A stretch of 24,646 nt of DNA from the NCBI GenBank assembly GCA_001275005.1, contig JWZX01002051.1, positions 1 to 24,646 on the forward strand, given 5' to 3'. The notes under the pieces were generated by a model. The model was not told the origin of the DNA. It ran no database searches and saw only the letters and a list, made by a program, of their open reading frames with translations. The stretch is from Chrysochromulina tobinii. Taxonomy: Eukaryota > Haptophyta > Prymnesiales > Chrysochromulinaceae. The translations under genes were made by a program, and so were the position numbers. Shown here piece by piece: positions 6,804-14,807 of this stretch; the first letter of the stretch is position 1, and each line of letters begins with the position of its first letter.

Positions 6804-9098
6804 CTACCACTCTGCAGCGCAGCGCACCACTGCCACGTCCATGGCTGCCACTGCCAGCGCCACGCTGCGGCCTGCAGGCCCGCCCAGCGGCAGGGGCGCG
6901 CCCGAGCGCGCCTCGTTGCACTCCCGCAGCGCCCTGGGCGCCCCCGCCGCGCCCGTGAAGGTCACGCTGCCCTGCCACGCCGCCTCCTCGTTGTTGCTCA
7001 CCAGCGCGTGCACCCACTGGCCGTCGGGCGAGGCGCTGGCGGAAAAGTCCACGGGCCAGCCTTCGCCCTCCTCCCAGGCCAGCTCCACGGGCGCCACGCT
7101 GGCAATGGCGCCGCCCAGCACGCGCGCCGCCAGCGCCGCCAGCCCCGCCTCGCCCTCCATCCACGGCAGCAGCAGCGTGGTCACGCTGCCCGCGCCCAGG
7201 GCAAACTGCACGGCCAGCGGGCAGGGAGCGCCGCCACAGGCAGCCACGCCCGCGGCAGTGCTGGCCAGCACCGTCAGGTTGGCGCCCGCGCCGCTGCAGC
7301 CAGCGGTGGGCAGGTAGCGAAAGGGCTCGTGTGTCGCCGCCGCCGCGCCGCCGCCGCCGCTGCCCCACCGCCATGAGCGCCCCACGCGCAGCTCGGGCAG
7401 GAGGCTGGGGATGCCCGTGAGGTCGCCGTCGCCGGGGCCAATGACGCCCGCAGCCAGCACCACGCGCCCGCCCGCGCGAGCGTAGGCGAGCAGCTGCGCC
7501 TTGAGGCTGGAAGTGAGGTTCACGGGGCCCAGCAGCACGCACAGCTGGTAGCCGCTGGCGGCGGGGCCCCCGGCCAGGGGCAGCGGCGGGTCAGCGTCAG
7601 GGTCGGGGTCCGCGGCGCCCTCTTGCTGCCGCTGCTTCCGCTGCTGCTGCTGCCGCTGCTGCTGCCGGCGGTTGCCGCCCCACACATTGTTTGGGGCGGC
7701 CGTGCCAGCGCCCGACCTGTGCAGCCCCAGCCCCGCCACGGCTACGTCAAAGACGTTGCCCCAGGTACTATCGCCCATTGGCCGCGAGGGCGCGGGGTCC
7801 CTCGGGCGCGCGGCAAAGTCTGCCGCGGCCTGCGACCTGTTCTGGTACGTGCCAAAGGGCAGGTAGGGCGCGGCGGCGTACGTGTCTGCCAGGCGCGGGG
7901 CGTAGGGCGCGGTCTGCGAGCTCAGCGCCCACATGCTGGCGGGTGGGTCGTCCTGGGCAAAGGCGCCAAAGGGGAAGGGGTCCTGCGCAAAGCCCGCGCC
8001 GGGGAGGAGGAGGTTAAAGACGCCCCGCAGCGCCGCGTCGCCCGTCCTTGGCGGCAGGCGCGCGTAGCCATAGCCCTGCTGCTGGGACAGCCAGTAGGGC
8101 TTGGTGGAGTAGCCGTGGTCCTTGGGCAGGACCAGCAGCACGGGCGTGAGCGGGCGGGGTGCGGGCCCCAGGCCCGCGCGCTGCGCGCCCCGCTGCGGGA
8201 AGAGGTTCCGCGCAAAGCGCCCAAAGGCCTCCAGCTCGCGCCCCAGGGCCAGGGGCGCGCCCGCGCCGTCGCACAGGCCGTCGCCGCCCTCAATGTTGAC
8301 CACGCTGGCGCCCCCGAACAGGGCGCCAAAGGCGTGGCGCCGGTGGTAGCTGGAGGGCAGCTGGTTCACGCCCGAGTACAGCACGCCCCACCACCACGAG
8401 AGGTCCACGCCAAAGCTGCCATTAAACTGCCGCGCGGCGCCGCGCGCAAAGGCCAGCGCCGTGCCCAGGTCGCCGATGTCGTCGTTGGCGCGCTCGACAA
8501 TGGCCAGGCGCACGCCGCGCGCAAAGTGCGCGTGCGCCTGCTCGGCAAAGCCCACCTGCGCCACCAAGGGCGTGCCCGGCGCCAGCGCCAGCGCCAGCAC
8601 CTGCGCGCGCTGCAGGTAGGCGTCAAACTGCGCGTGCGCGTCGGCGTGCGAGCTGGGCGGCACCGCCAGCTGCGCGTAGGGAAAGCCCACGCCGCTGCTG
8701 TCGTCCTCCACCAGGGACCACCACATGAAGGGCTGCGGGCCGCCGGCCGTGCCCGCGCGAAAGTCGGGCAGGGCGCGCGCGTAGGCGGCGGCAAAGGCGC
8801 CCGTGTCGGGCGAGGCAGCGCGCGCGCCGCCGTCGTGCAGCTGGCGCTGCATCGTCTCCAGGCTGCTGTGGATGCAGGGCATCAGGCGCAGGCCCGCGGC
8901 AGAGAGCGCGGCCAGGTCGCCGCCGCCGTACACTGGCGGGAAGCCCACAGACACGCCGTCCGCCCAGGCAGAGGAGGAGGCGCTGCCATTCAGCAGCCAC
9001 AGGACTGCATTGGAGGCGGGCGTCAGGTCGCGCGCGCCCACCCACAGCTCAAAGGCGCTCGCGCACAGGGGCAGCAGCAGTAGGAGGGCTGCGCGCAT
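6804..9098 (-). CDS. Secreted glycoside-hydrolase-like protein (GH-A/GH42-like layout)
   Basis: This is a single-exon 764-residue protein with a clear signal peptide (MRAALLLLLPLCASA|F). Residues ~20-330 look like a TIM-barrel hydrolase, with strands ending in acidic and aromatic residues: PFMWWSLVEDDSSG (~125), VDLSWWWGVLYSG (~233) and SVVNIEGGDGL (~268). A second part (~440-620) contains a Gln/Arg-rich insert (RRQQQRQQQQRKQRQQ) followed by a flavodoxin/GATase-like strand-turn pattern (YQLCVLLGPV...LLAYARAGGRVVLAAG), as in the middle domain of GH42-type enzymes. A beta-rich C-terminal region follows. Several N-x-S/T sequons (NGS, NRS, NLT) fit a secreted glycoprotein. The exact family and substrate are not recognised, and catalytic Glu assignment (VED and NIEGG) is a guess. 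The initiator lies just 15 nt from a 26-bp tandem repeat. Confidence 0.65.
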   Translation of the reverse strand: MRAALLLLLPLCASAFELWVGARDLTPASNAVLWLLNGSASSSAWADGVSVGFPPVYGGGDLAALSAAGLRLMPCIHSSLETMQRQLHDGGARAASPDTGAFAAAYARALPDFRAGTAGGPQPFMWWSLVEDDSSGVGFPYAQLAVPPSSHADAHAQFDAYLQRAQVLALALAPGTPLVAQVGFAEQAHAHFARGVRLAIVERANDDIGDLGTALAFARGAARQFNGSFGVDLSWWWGVLYSGVNQLPSSYHRRHAFGALFGGASVVNIEGGDGLCDGAGAPLALGRELEAFGRFARNLFPQRGAQRAGLGPAPRPLTPVLLVLPKDHGYSTKPYWLSQQQGYGYARLPPRTGDAALRGVFNLLLPGAGFAQDPFPFGAFAQDDPPASMWALSSQTAPYAPRLADTYAAAPYLPFGTYQNRSQAAADFAARPRDPAPSRPMGDSTWGNVFDVAVAGLGLHRSGAGTAAPNNVWGGNRRQQQRQQQQRKQRQQEGAADPDPDADPPLPLAGGPAASGYQLCVLLGPVNLTSSLKAQLLAYARAGGRVVLAAGVIGPGDGDLTGIPSLLPELRVGRSWRWGSGGGGAAAATHEPFRYLPTAGCSGAGANLTVLASTAAGVAACGGAPCPLAVQFALGAGSVTTLLLPWMEGEAGLAALAARVLGGAIASVAPVELAWEEGEGWPVDFSASASPDGQWVHALVSNNEEAAWQGSVTFTGAAGAPRALRECNEARSGAPLPLGGPAGRSVALAVAAMDVAVVRCAAEW

Positions 9099-9113
9099 TT
9101 ACGCGAGCGGCAC

Positions 9114-9165
9114 GGAGCTTCCACGGAGAGCGCAATGCTGGAGCTTCCACGGAGAGCGCAATGCT
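9114..9165. repeat. 26-bp tandem repeat just upstream of the hydrolase start
   Basis: Two perfect 26-bp copies (9114-9139, 9140-9165; unit starts GGAGCTTCCACGGAGAGCGC) lie immediately upstream, on the minus strand, of the ATG at 9098. This is a possible 5' UTR or promoter duplication. Confidence 0.9.
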
Positions 9166-9249
9166 GTCCATGTTGCGCCTCCTAGCTCCTCCCCTCATGG
9201 TCTGGAGAGGTCGCTGAGGGGGACAGGGCTGTGAAAGTGAATGCTCCTC

Positions 9250-9284
9250 ATTTTGAAAACACTTGTGAACCGTGACCGTGCCAT
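9250..9284. repeat. 35-nt dispersed element, copy 2
   Basis: This is the partner of 4950-4984 (three mismatches in 35). It lies 35 nt downstream of the IQ gene stop codon on the minus strand, supporting a shared 3'-end function or a common mobile origin. Confidence 0.8.
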
Positions 9285-9319
9285 ATGGGCCTCCACGCTC
9301 CCAAGCCCTTGCTACTACA

Positions 9320-10738
9320 CTAGTGCACCTTCACCGAGGGAGTCGGGGAGCGCGAGAGACGCGTCGCTCTGCCACCCAAGGGAGAATGGCGCGTCGCGCG
9401 CTTCGTGTCCACCCTCGTGGTCGTGGCGCCGCGGCCGCGGCGCTCGCGCTCGCGCTTTGCACGCTTCGTCTGACTCGCGCGGCGCAGCCCGCGCTGGAGC
9501 TTGAGCGCTGCCTGGACGGCGCGGCGGAGCCTCTCGGAGCGTCGTTGTGAGCGCCACCAGCGCTGAAGCCGGACGGCGGCCTTGACCTCTAAGCGGCGAC
9601 CCATGAGGGCCAACGGCTCGAGGGCTAGGGCGAGGTCGGCGGCGATCGTGCGGCATCGTGCGGTGAAGAGGTTCACGTCGTGAATCGTGTGCCGCCTGCG
9701 CTCCGCCCGCTGCACGCACCGAGCCGCCGCGTCGAGCCTAATAAGGGAATGATCCTCGCGCTCCCGCTGCTGCTCAGCATGGGCGACCACGTCGACGAAC
9801 CGCCGGCATGCAAATGGCCAGTTCCGGCGCTTGTGCCGGCCGCGCACGTACCTCTGAATGACCAGGCTCGCCAGCGTGCGTGCCTCCTGTATGACCGTGT
9901 ACGCCGCCGCCGCCTTCTTCGCCGCCGCCATCTCCGCCATCTCCGCCTCGTCGCCGGGCGCGCGTCGTGTACTCCACCACTGTACCCTCCGCCGGCCGCC
10001 CGGCGTCCTCGGCTCCCCTGCCAGCTCCCGTCGACGCTCCGCCTCCCGCCGGCCTCCCCCGACACCACCTTGGGCCCGGAGATCGACCCGCACTACGATC
10101 CCATCAAGTACCGTCGTACCTACGCGTGCGTCGTGTGGCTTCTCATTCCTCGTCACGAGCCGGGCCGCCCGCGGCGAAGGCGAGATGAACGGAAGGGGCG
10201 GGGCCGCGCCTGGCGGTCGCGGCGTGCGAGTGTAGGGCGGGTTGATCAAGCCCAAGGGGAAGCCCGAGGGGAAGCTAGTGGTCTCGAGGTGAGGCTCGAA
10301 ACGAGGCTCGTCACCAAGCGCGTACATGTTCGTCCCCCGCCAACCCATGGCGGCACGTGGCTTGTGGTGGCGAAGCGGCCGCGCCTGCGTGCGAATGGGC
10401 GCGTCCGCCGCGCTTGCGGATGCGGCAGCAGCGGCGGCCCTCTTCTTGGCTGCCTCAGCTTCCTCGGCCGCGCGCTGCTCGAGGCGTTCCTGCAGCCGTT
10501 GCATGCGCACCTCGCGTGCCGCCTCCCACTCGCGCCGCTTGCGAGTGTCCTCGTCGAGTGCCGCAGCAGCCCCGTGCCTCGAAGACCGAGTGCGCAAACG
10601 GACCCGCCAACGTGCGCGCTTGCGGGTCGGGCCAGCGCCGCACGACGGACGACTCGGGAATCGGCGGTATCGGCGGCAGCAGTGGCCGCCCTCGAGGTCT
10701 CGGCCCCGCTTGCAGCAACGGCGGATTCGCGGCTGCAT
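9320..10738 (-). CDS. IQ-motif protein, probable calmodulin binding
   Basis: This is an open frame of 472 residues. Four IQ-like motifs lie in the C-terminal half: SLVIQRYVRGRHKRR (~291), ARCVQRAERRR (~339), AVRLQRWWRSQRR (~388) and ALKLQRGLRRASQ (~414). IQ motifs bind calmodulin or calmodulin-like light chains. Residues ~62-105 are a charged Ala/Glu/Arg helix, probably a coiled coil. The middle is Pro-rich (NPPYTRTPRPPG). The C-terminus is very basic. The first ~60 residues are Arg/Cys-rich and look non-native. A competing frame at about 10590-10850 (PIPESSVVRRWPDPQ) reads more like protein, so the true N-terminus may be spliced or frame-shifted. No motor or kinase domain was found. Confidence 0.6.
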   Translation of the reverse strand: MQPRIRRCCKRGRDLEGGHCCRRYRRFPSRPSCGAGPTRKRARWRVRLRTRSSRHGAAAALDEDTRKRREWEAAREVRMQRLQERLEQRAAEEAEAAKKRAAAAAASASAADAPIRTQARPLRHHKPRAAMGWRGTNMYALGDEPRFEPHLETTSFPSGFPLGLINPPYTRTPRPPGAAPPLPFISPSPRAARLVTRNEKPHDARVGTTVLDGIVVRVDLRAQGGVGGGRREAERRRELAGEPRTPGGRRRVQWWSTRRAPGDEAEMAEMAAAKKAAAAYTVIQEARTLASLVIQRYVRGRHKRRNWPFACRRFVDVVAHAEQQREREDHSLIRLDAAARCVQRAERRRHTIHDVNLFTARCRTIAADLALALEPLALMGRRLEVKAAVRLQRWWRSQRRSERLRRAVQAALKLQRGLRRASQTKRAKRERERRGRGATTTRVDTKRATRHSPLGGRATRLSRSPTPSVKVH

Positions 10739-11232
10739 TCGCTGTCCGCTTGCTCGCCGGCTCAGCCCGTTGCGGCTCAGAACATAGCTGCACTTGCAAA
10801 ACGAGGTCCATCCAATTGAGGTGCAGTGTCAGGGCGAAACTTCGCTCGCCCATGGATTGCTCGGCTGTGTGTGACCGTCCGTTCGTGGCTGCGGCCTTTC
10901 TTTGGTGTGCGTGCGGTGCGGTCTTCGCGAGGCACACTCGCTTGCGTTTTCAAGTCCGTTCGAAAAAACCCAGCATGAAACAGTGAATACATGTTTGGAG
11001 CAGATTATTATTGCATGCAACCGTGACATGCCGTGAATACTTGCGCGAAATGTGTTCAAGTTCAAGTGAATGCGGCGCATTATCGACAGGTCGGCGTGAA
11101 GTGCTTACTGGAGCAGCAGGCCGCTCACGGCGTGCGCGCGGCTCGGCGACGCTCAAAACCTACTTCGTACTTGCGACACAGCGGGGACACAGGGGACAGG
11201 CACAGGGCAGTCCCACAGCTTCCACCAGGCAA
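10739..11232. other. Intergenic or 5' region, no gene assigned
   Basis: This lies between the IQ gene start and the repeats downstream of the phospholipase stop. A possible alternative N-terminus of the IQ gene lies at about 10590-10850 (minus). The remainder, which is more AT-rich around 10970-11060, shows no convincing coding sequence. Confidence 0.4.
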
Positions 11233-11318
11233 ATGCGCACAGGCTTCCTCACATCCACGAAACGTGCGCCATTGCCTTATTAGGGACGCAATTGCCTCAC
11301 ATCCACGAAATGTGCGCC
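11233..11318. repeat. Dispersed repeat, two copies downstream of the phospholipase gene
   Basis: The core CCTCACATCCACGAAACGTG occurs at 11233-11270 and, slightly diverged, at 11292-11318. A third copy is at 13201-13238. The plus strand reads MRTGFLTSTKRA and MRKGFLTSTKRA in the long copies. The copies flank the phospholipase gene in direct orientation. This looks like a genome-wide dispersed element. Confidence 0.8.
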
Positions 11319-11344
11319 CTCTCATTGATCCTTCGAGCCTCAGT

Positions 11345-12947
11345 CTACTCGCGCGCAGGCGTGGAGATGTGGCAGATGGTCTCGTCCTTCACGGCCGCCT
11401 CGGTCAGCTCGACGGCCTGCTCGACGGTCTCCGCACTCCGATCTCCATGCCGCCAGATCTGGTACTGCGCGTGAATCCATGTTTGGAGCTCCTCGTAGCC
11501 CATCGCCTCCCAATCGTTTGGAGGAGCCACGCCGTTGAGACGGGTCCAGAGCTCGACGTGGCGGCGCTGCTTGCGCGAGATATCGTCCTTGTCGCCGCAG
11601 CTGTGGAAGGCGGCCTTTTTCGTGGGCGGGGGCGCGTCAGGCAGGTGCATCGGTGTGTCGCGCGGCGTCGCCTCGGTCAAGAGCTCCGAGAACGAGCCAG
11701 CCCACGAGTCGCGCTTCGTCAGGTACTTGGGGAGGCCGAAGAGGTCGACGATGGTGGCCGAGATGGCCGAGTGCTCCCAGGCGGTGCCGTTGGTCTTCAG
11801 GGGACCTCCCTTCTTGGGCGGGCCCATGATCACCCCCGCGGGGATCCACGGCGACATGAGGTAGGACACCACGCGCGAACCGACGCGCTTGAAATCGAAC
11901 GGCTGCGGGCAGCCGGCCTTGATGACGCACGACGACTCGTCAGGGCACGATGCCCTCGTGAGGGGGCACGACGTGGTCGTAGAAGCCACCCGCATCGTCG
12001 TACGTCACGAGGAAGAGCGTCTTGTTCCAACCGGGGCCGGCGCGCAGGCTCTCGTACACGTCCTTGACGAGCCGCTCACCGAGGGCAACGTCGTTGCACG
12101 GGTGGTCCGAGTTCTCCTTTCCGTTGCGCGGGTCGCTGCCCGGGAAGACAAACGAAAAGGAGGGGAGCGTGCCATTCGCCGCCTGCCCCCAGAAGTCGGT
12201 GTAGCCCAGGAACTTGTCGACGTGGCGCTGGACGCCGTCCATGTTGGTGTCGGCCGAGTGCGGCGTGTAGTTCGAGTAGATGCCAAAGCTCACGCCCCCT
12301 TCGAACATGTTGTCGTAGATGGTGCGCTGCGGAAACGAGGCCTTCGGGCCGCCACAGTCGTTATAGTTGACGTTGTCATCGAGGCCGCACGAGGTGGCCG
12401 ACTGCGCGTACAGATGGTTGGGCGTCGAGTACGAGGGGACGGACGAGTGATAGTTGTTGAAGATGGAGAATTGGCGCGCGATCGCCGACTTGACGGGCAC
12501 GGTGCCTTTGCCGAAGAGGGTGACCGCCACGCCGGCCGCGCCATGGGCGGAGCTGTACTTGTCGTCCTGCTCGCCGTAAGGATACTTGCCCTCATTGGCT
12601 CCGGGTTTGAAGTGCAGTCCGAACATGTCGAAGCCAGGCCCTGACGGGCAGACGTACGTCGCACTGCCACACTTGAGCGTTGTGCCACCCTTGGAGGGAT
12701 CGGCGGGGTCGATCGGAAGGAAGTGGCCATCCTTGATGAAGTCGCCGGTCGGAAGGTCGTCGCAGGCCCAGATGTGGTCCGGCGTGCGGTTCTCCATGAA
12801 GAGCACGACAAAGTGATCGATCTTCTCATTCTTATGGCCCGCGTTGGGATTGTCCAGGCCTTCGGCGGGTGGGATATCTCTGGGGGGCCGGTACGGCTTG
12901 CCCGTGGTCGCCACTGCGACAGCCGCGACGGCTGCAAGAGAGAGCAT
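11345..12947 (-). CDS. Phospholipase C-type phosphoesterase, frameshifted
   Basis: Starting at 12947 (MLSLAAVAAVAVATTG, signal-peptide-like), about 335 residues run to a TGA at 11940-11942. The homologous frame resumes at once in the +1 register (codon beginning 11941) and runs to 11345, about 200 residues. The total of ~535 residues suits the plant/bacterial non-specific phospholipase C family (Phosphoesterase, PF04185). Family motifs seen are HFVVLFMENRTPDHIW near the N-terminus, STPNHLYAQSATSCG mid-protein, TYDDAGGFYDHVVPP before the break, and VGSRVVSYLMSPWIPAG after it. The family cleaves phosphodiester bonds in phospholipids, and a secreted or luminal site is implied by the leader. No intron consensus bridges the break, so it is a one-base insertion: sequencing error, recent pseudogenisation or programmed shift. 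It is divergently arranged with the DsbA-like gene, leaving ~250 bp between starts. Confidence 0.8.
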
Positions 12948-13200
12948 TTTCGGGGTCCGACGCGAGCGAGGCGCGGATTCACCAACGGGTTTGGGGCCGA
13001 CGGCTTCCCGACAATTAATCTCCGACGGATCACCTGTACAGAAACAAGAAAATCGCGAACAGTAAGGGTGAATCACAGCGGGGTAGGAGATTGGCGTGGC
13101 GCGGACGATCTCGCGCTCGCGCCGCACGTCTTAGTGACACCGTGGCCGCCTCAACCTCCGCTTCATCCTCCAAAGGCCAGGCGCGACTCGCACGTCCACC

Positions 13201-13238
13201 ATGCGCAAAGGCTTCCTCACCTCCACGAAACGTGCGGC
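13201..13238. repeat. Dispersed repeat, third copy
   Basis: It shares ATGCGCAAAGGCTTCCTCAC and the following CTCCACGAAACGTGCG with 11233-11270. If translated it would supply the first 12 residues (MRKGFLTSTKRA) of the DsbA-like protein, so that start may be an insertion rather than the native N-terminus. Confidence 0.8.
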
Positions 13239-14496
13239 GCCGTCGGCGTCAGCGGCGATGAAGGTCACCATGATTGCTGGTGCCAGCATGTGCAGCGGAG
13301 GGTCTGTCGACAATCTGCTTGCAGCGGCAAGTGTGCGCGAAAGGAAGGCTGCAGGCGCCAGCAACCTGATCCGCGTTGAATGTGACTTCGTGACGTGCTC
13401 TCAGTGACCTCATGGGTACATAGGAAAGACGCATGTGTTGCACGCCATCGAGCGCTTCCACGCTACGTATCCCGACGTGATCCTCGAGCTGAACGTTTCT
13501 CGCCATCCGTACAGCTTCTTGGGAGACCAGCGTAGCGGGACGGGCTCCATGGCAGGTTACGATGCTCCGCTGACGCAGACGTGGCACGACGCCTTACTTG
13601 GCTACATGGGCAACAACCCGGTCGCACGGGACCAGGCGGAGAGGGCCATGGCCGTACAGGGCGCGTCGGCAGGGCTCAACCTGGAGTGCGTCCATCGAGT
13701 GCCCCTAGAGTGCCACCTCCCATCCCGACCTCCTCCCTCCCGAGCACGGCGCTGCTCTCTCAAAGCGATGCCCCGTGCCGCAGCTTCGGAGTCCCTAACC
13801 CTAACCGTAACCCTAACCCTCACCCTCACCCCGCAGCTTCGGAGTCCTGGCGCAGTGGCAGCCGGTCGAGTCCCAGCGCCTGCTGCTCTGGGCAGGCCGG
13901 TTCGGACTGCAAGAGGAGTTCATGTCTGCGTTGAACAAGCGGCATTTCGAGCAGCGCCAGTCGGCGAGCGCACGCTCGACCCTCCTGGACGCTGCAAGAG
14001 AGGTCGGGTTGGACGTGGCTGCGGCCGTGGCGTTCCTGGACTCACGCGAGCTCGAGGACGTCGTGTGGAAGAGCTATGGCCAGACGATCTACGAAAAGAA
14101 GATCCACTCGGTGCGCCCATCCTGCTTGCCCATCTTGCGCGCGGTGGCCCTCCCTCTTGCTACTTGCACCTCGTGACGAACCTCACGAAGACTCATGACG
14201 AACCTCATGACGACTCATGACGAACCTCATGACGACTCGCGGTCTGTTCGCAGATACCGCTCTTTGCGTTGAGCGTCCCTTCGATTGGGGCAGTCGGCGG
14301 CCCCTTCCGCCCTCCCGGCAAGCACGAAGCCTATGTGGTCCGTGGCAGCATGGACGAGGAGTACTTTTTCAAGCTCTTCCAAGTGATCCTCCGAGACCAT
14401 CAGGCGGGGGAGCGCATCTACGACGAGCGCTCGCAACCATACCGACTCGACGAGTGGCGCTCCAGTGCACCAGGGCGTGGGACGTGCAGCACTTGA
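13201..14496 (+). CDS. DsbA/FrnE-like thioredoxin-fold protein, candidate selenoprotein
   Basis: Exons 13201(or 13258)-13685, 13837-14110 and 14254-14496 join in frame: GA|C at the first junction (DFGVLAQWQP), phase 0 at the second (KKIHS|IPLFALSV). This gives ~314-333 residues. Family marks of the DSBA-like thioredoxin domain are HPYSFLGDQ, WHDALLGYMGNNPVARDQAE, SQRLLLWAGRFGLQEEF, LLDAAREVGLD and the cis-Pro-type IHSIPLF. The frame is interrupted once, by TGA at 13405-13407, exactly where the family has the first active-site Cys: FVTCSQ-[TGA]-PHGYIGKTHV aligns with the usual CPWCYIGK. The sequence reads through without frameshift on both sides, so Sec is the best explanation. It forms a CxxU as well as a UxxG motif. 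The expected role is thiol/selenol oxidoreduction or glutathione conjugation. A SECIS-like hairpin follows the stop. The start is uncertain: Met 13258 avoids a dispersed repeat. The alternative is a pseudogene with a nonsense mutation. Confidence 0.72.
13405..13407 (+). other. In-frame TGA, candidate selenocysteine codon
   Basis: This single TGA sits between two stretches of the same reading frame that both match the DsbA-like family. It replaces the catalytic Cys position (X-P-H-G-Y-I-G-K). The upstream residue context T-C-S-Q provides a CxxU pair. Decoding as Sec depends on the 3' SECIS-like element. Confidence 0.65.
13778..13847 (+). repeat. Telomere-like tract between 17-bp direct repeats at a 3' splice site
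   Basis: CCGCAGCTTCGGAGTCC occurs at 13778-13794 and 13831-13847. Between them are 36 nt of CTAACC/CCCTAA and CCCTCA units (13795-13830). Each direct repeat contains a CAG|CTTCGG acceptor, but only the second restores the DsbA frame. Splicing at the first shifts frame because the period is 53 nt. Confidence 0.9.
14170..14238. repeat. Short tandem repeat in intron 2 of the DsbA-like gene
   Basis: Units related to GACGAACCTCATGACGACTC recur about three times within the 143-nt intron (14111-14253), ending shortly before the TGTTCGCAG acceptor. Confidence 0.75.
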
Positions 14497-14544
14497 GGCA
14501 GATCTCTCCTGGAGCGCCCCAGCCCGAGCAAAGCAGCTATCCCG

Positions 14545-14619
14545 TACCTCAGATGACGAAGCCCGCCGAAACGCTGTGCTCGAAGCACATAGCAAGGCCG
14601 CTTTTGAGTAACGAGTGTA
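14545..14619 (+). promoter_or_regulatory. SECIS-like element (form II) in the 3' UTR
   Basis: It begins 49 nt after the stop codon at 14496. Lower stem: TACCTC (14545-14550) pairs GAG(T)GTA (14613-14619). Quartet: ATGA (14553-14556) lies opposite TGA (14605-14607), giving tandem G-A pairs. Helix 2: GAAGC (14558-14562) with GCTTT (14600-14604), then GCC (14565-14567) with GGC (14596-14598). Unpaired AAA is at 14569-14571, 12 nt after ATGA, as in eukaryotic SECIS elements. The top helix, GCT+GTGCT with AGCAC+AGC (14573-14593), is closed by a CGA loop. Pairing was worked out by eye; energy was not computed. Confidence 0.6.
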
Positions 14620-14807
14620 AGTGGTAGTCGCCACTATCATTCAGGGCCCAAGACGAGACGCCAAGCCGAAACCGAACCGAAACGTGAGATTAGATCGAAG
14701 AAGGCGTGAGCCGCGATACAGCGCTCTAAACTTCGCATGGCGCCCACCAGGACGCCACGAGCGCCGAAAAACATGAAGGCAGACGGGACCCTGCCGAGTT
14801 GTAAAAG
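14620..14807. other. Intergenic, putative F-box gene promoter
   Basis: No gene was recognised between the SECIS-like element and the F-box start. AT content is moderately higher than in the flanking coding regions. Confidence 0.4.

Noticed and set aside
6358-7317. Plus-strand 319-residue frame between genes
   Set aside because: Its second half is antisense to the hydrolase gene and its first half has no domain features.
7623-9083. Long plus-strand frame of 486 residues antisense to the hydrolase
   Set aside because: This is a shadow of a high-GC gene: Arg/Gly/Ala-rich, no domains, while the minus frame has a signal peptide and consistent protein character.
9680-10819. Plus-strand 379-residue frame opposite the IQ gene
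   Set aside because: Arg/Pro-rich composition without motifs. The minus strand has repeated IQ motifs.
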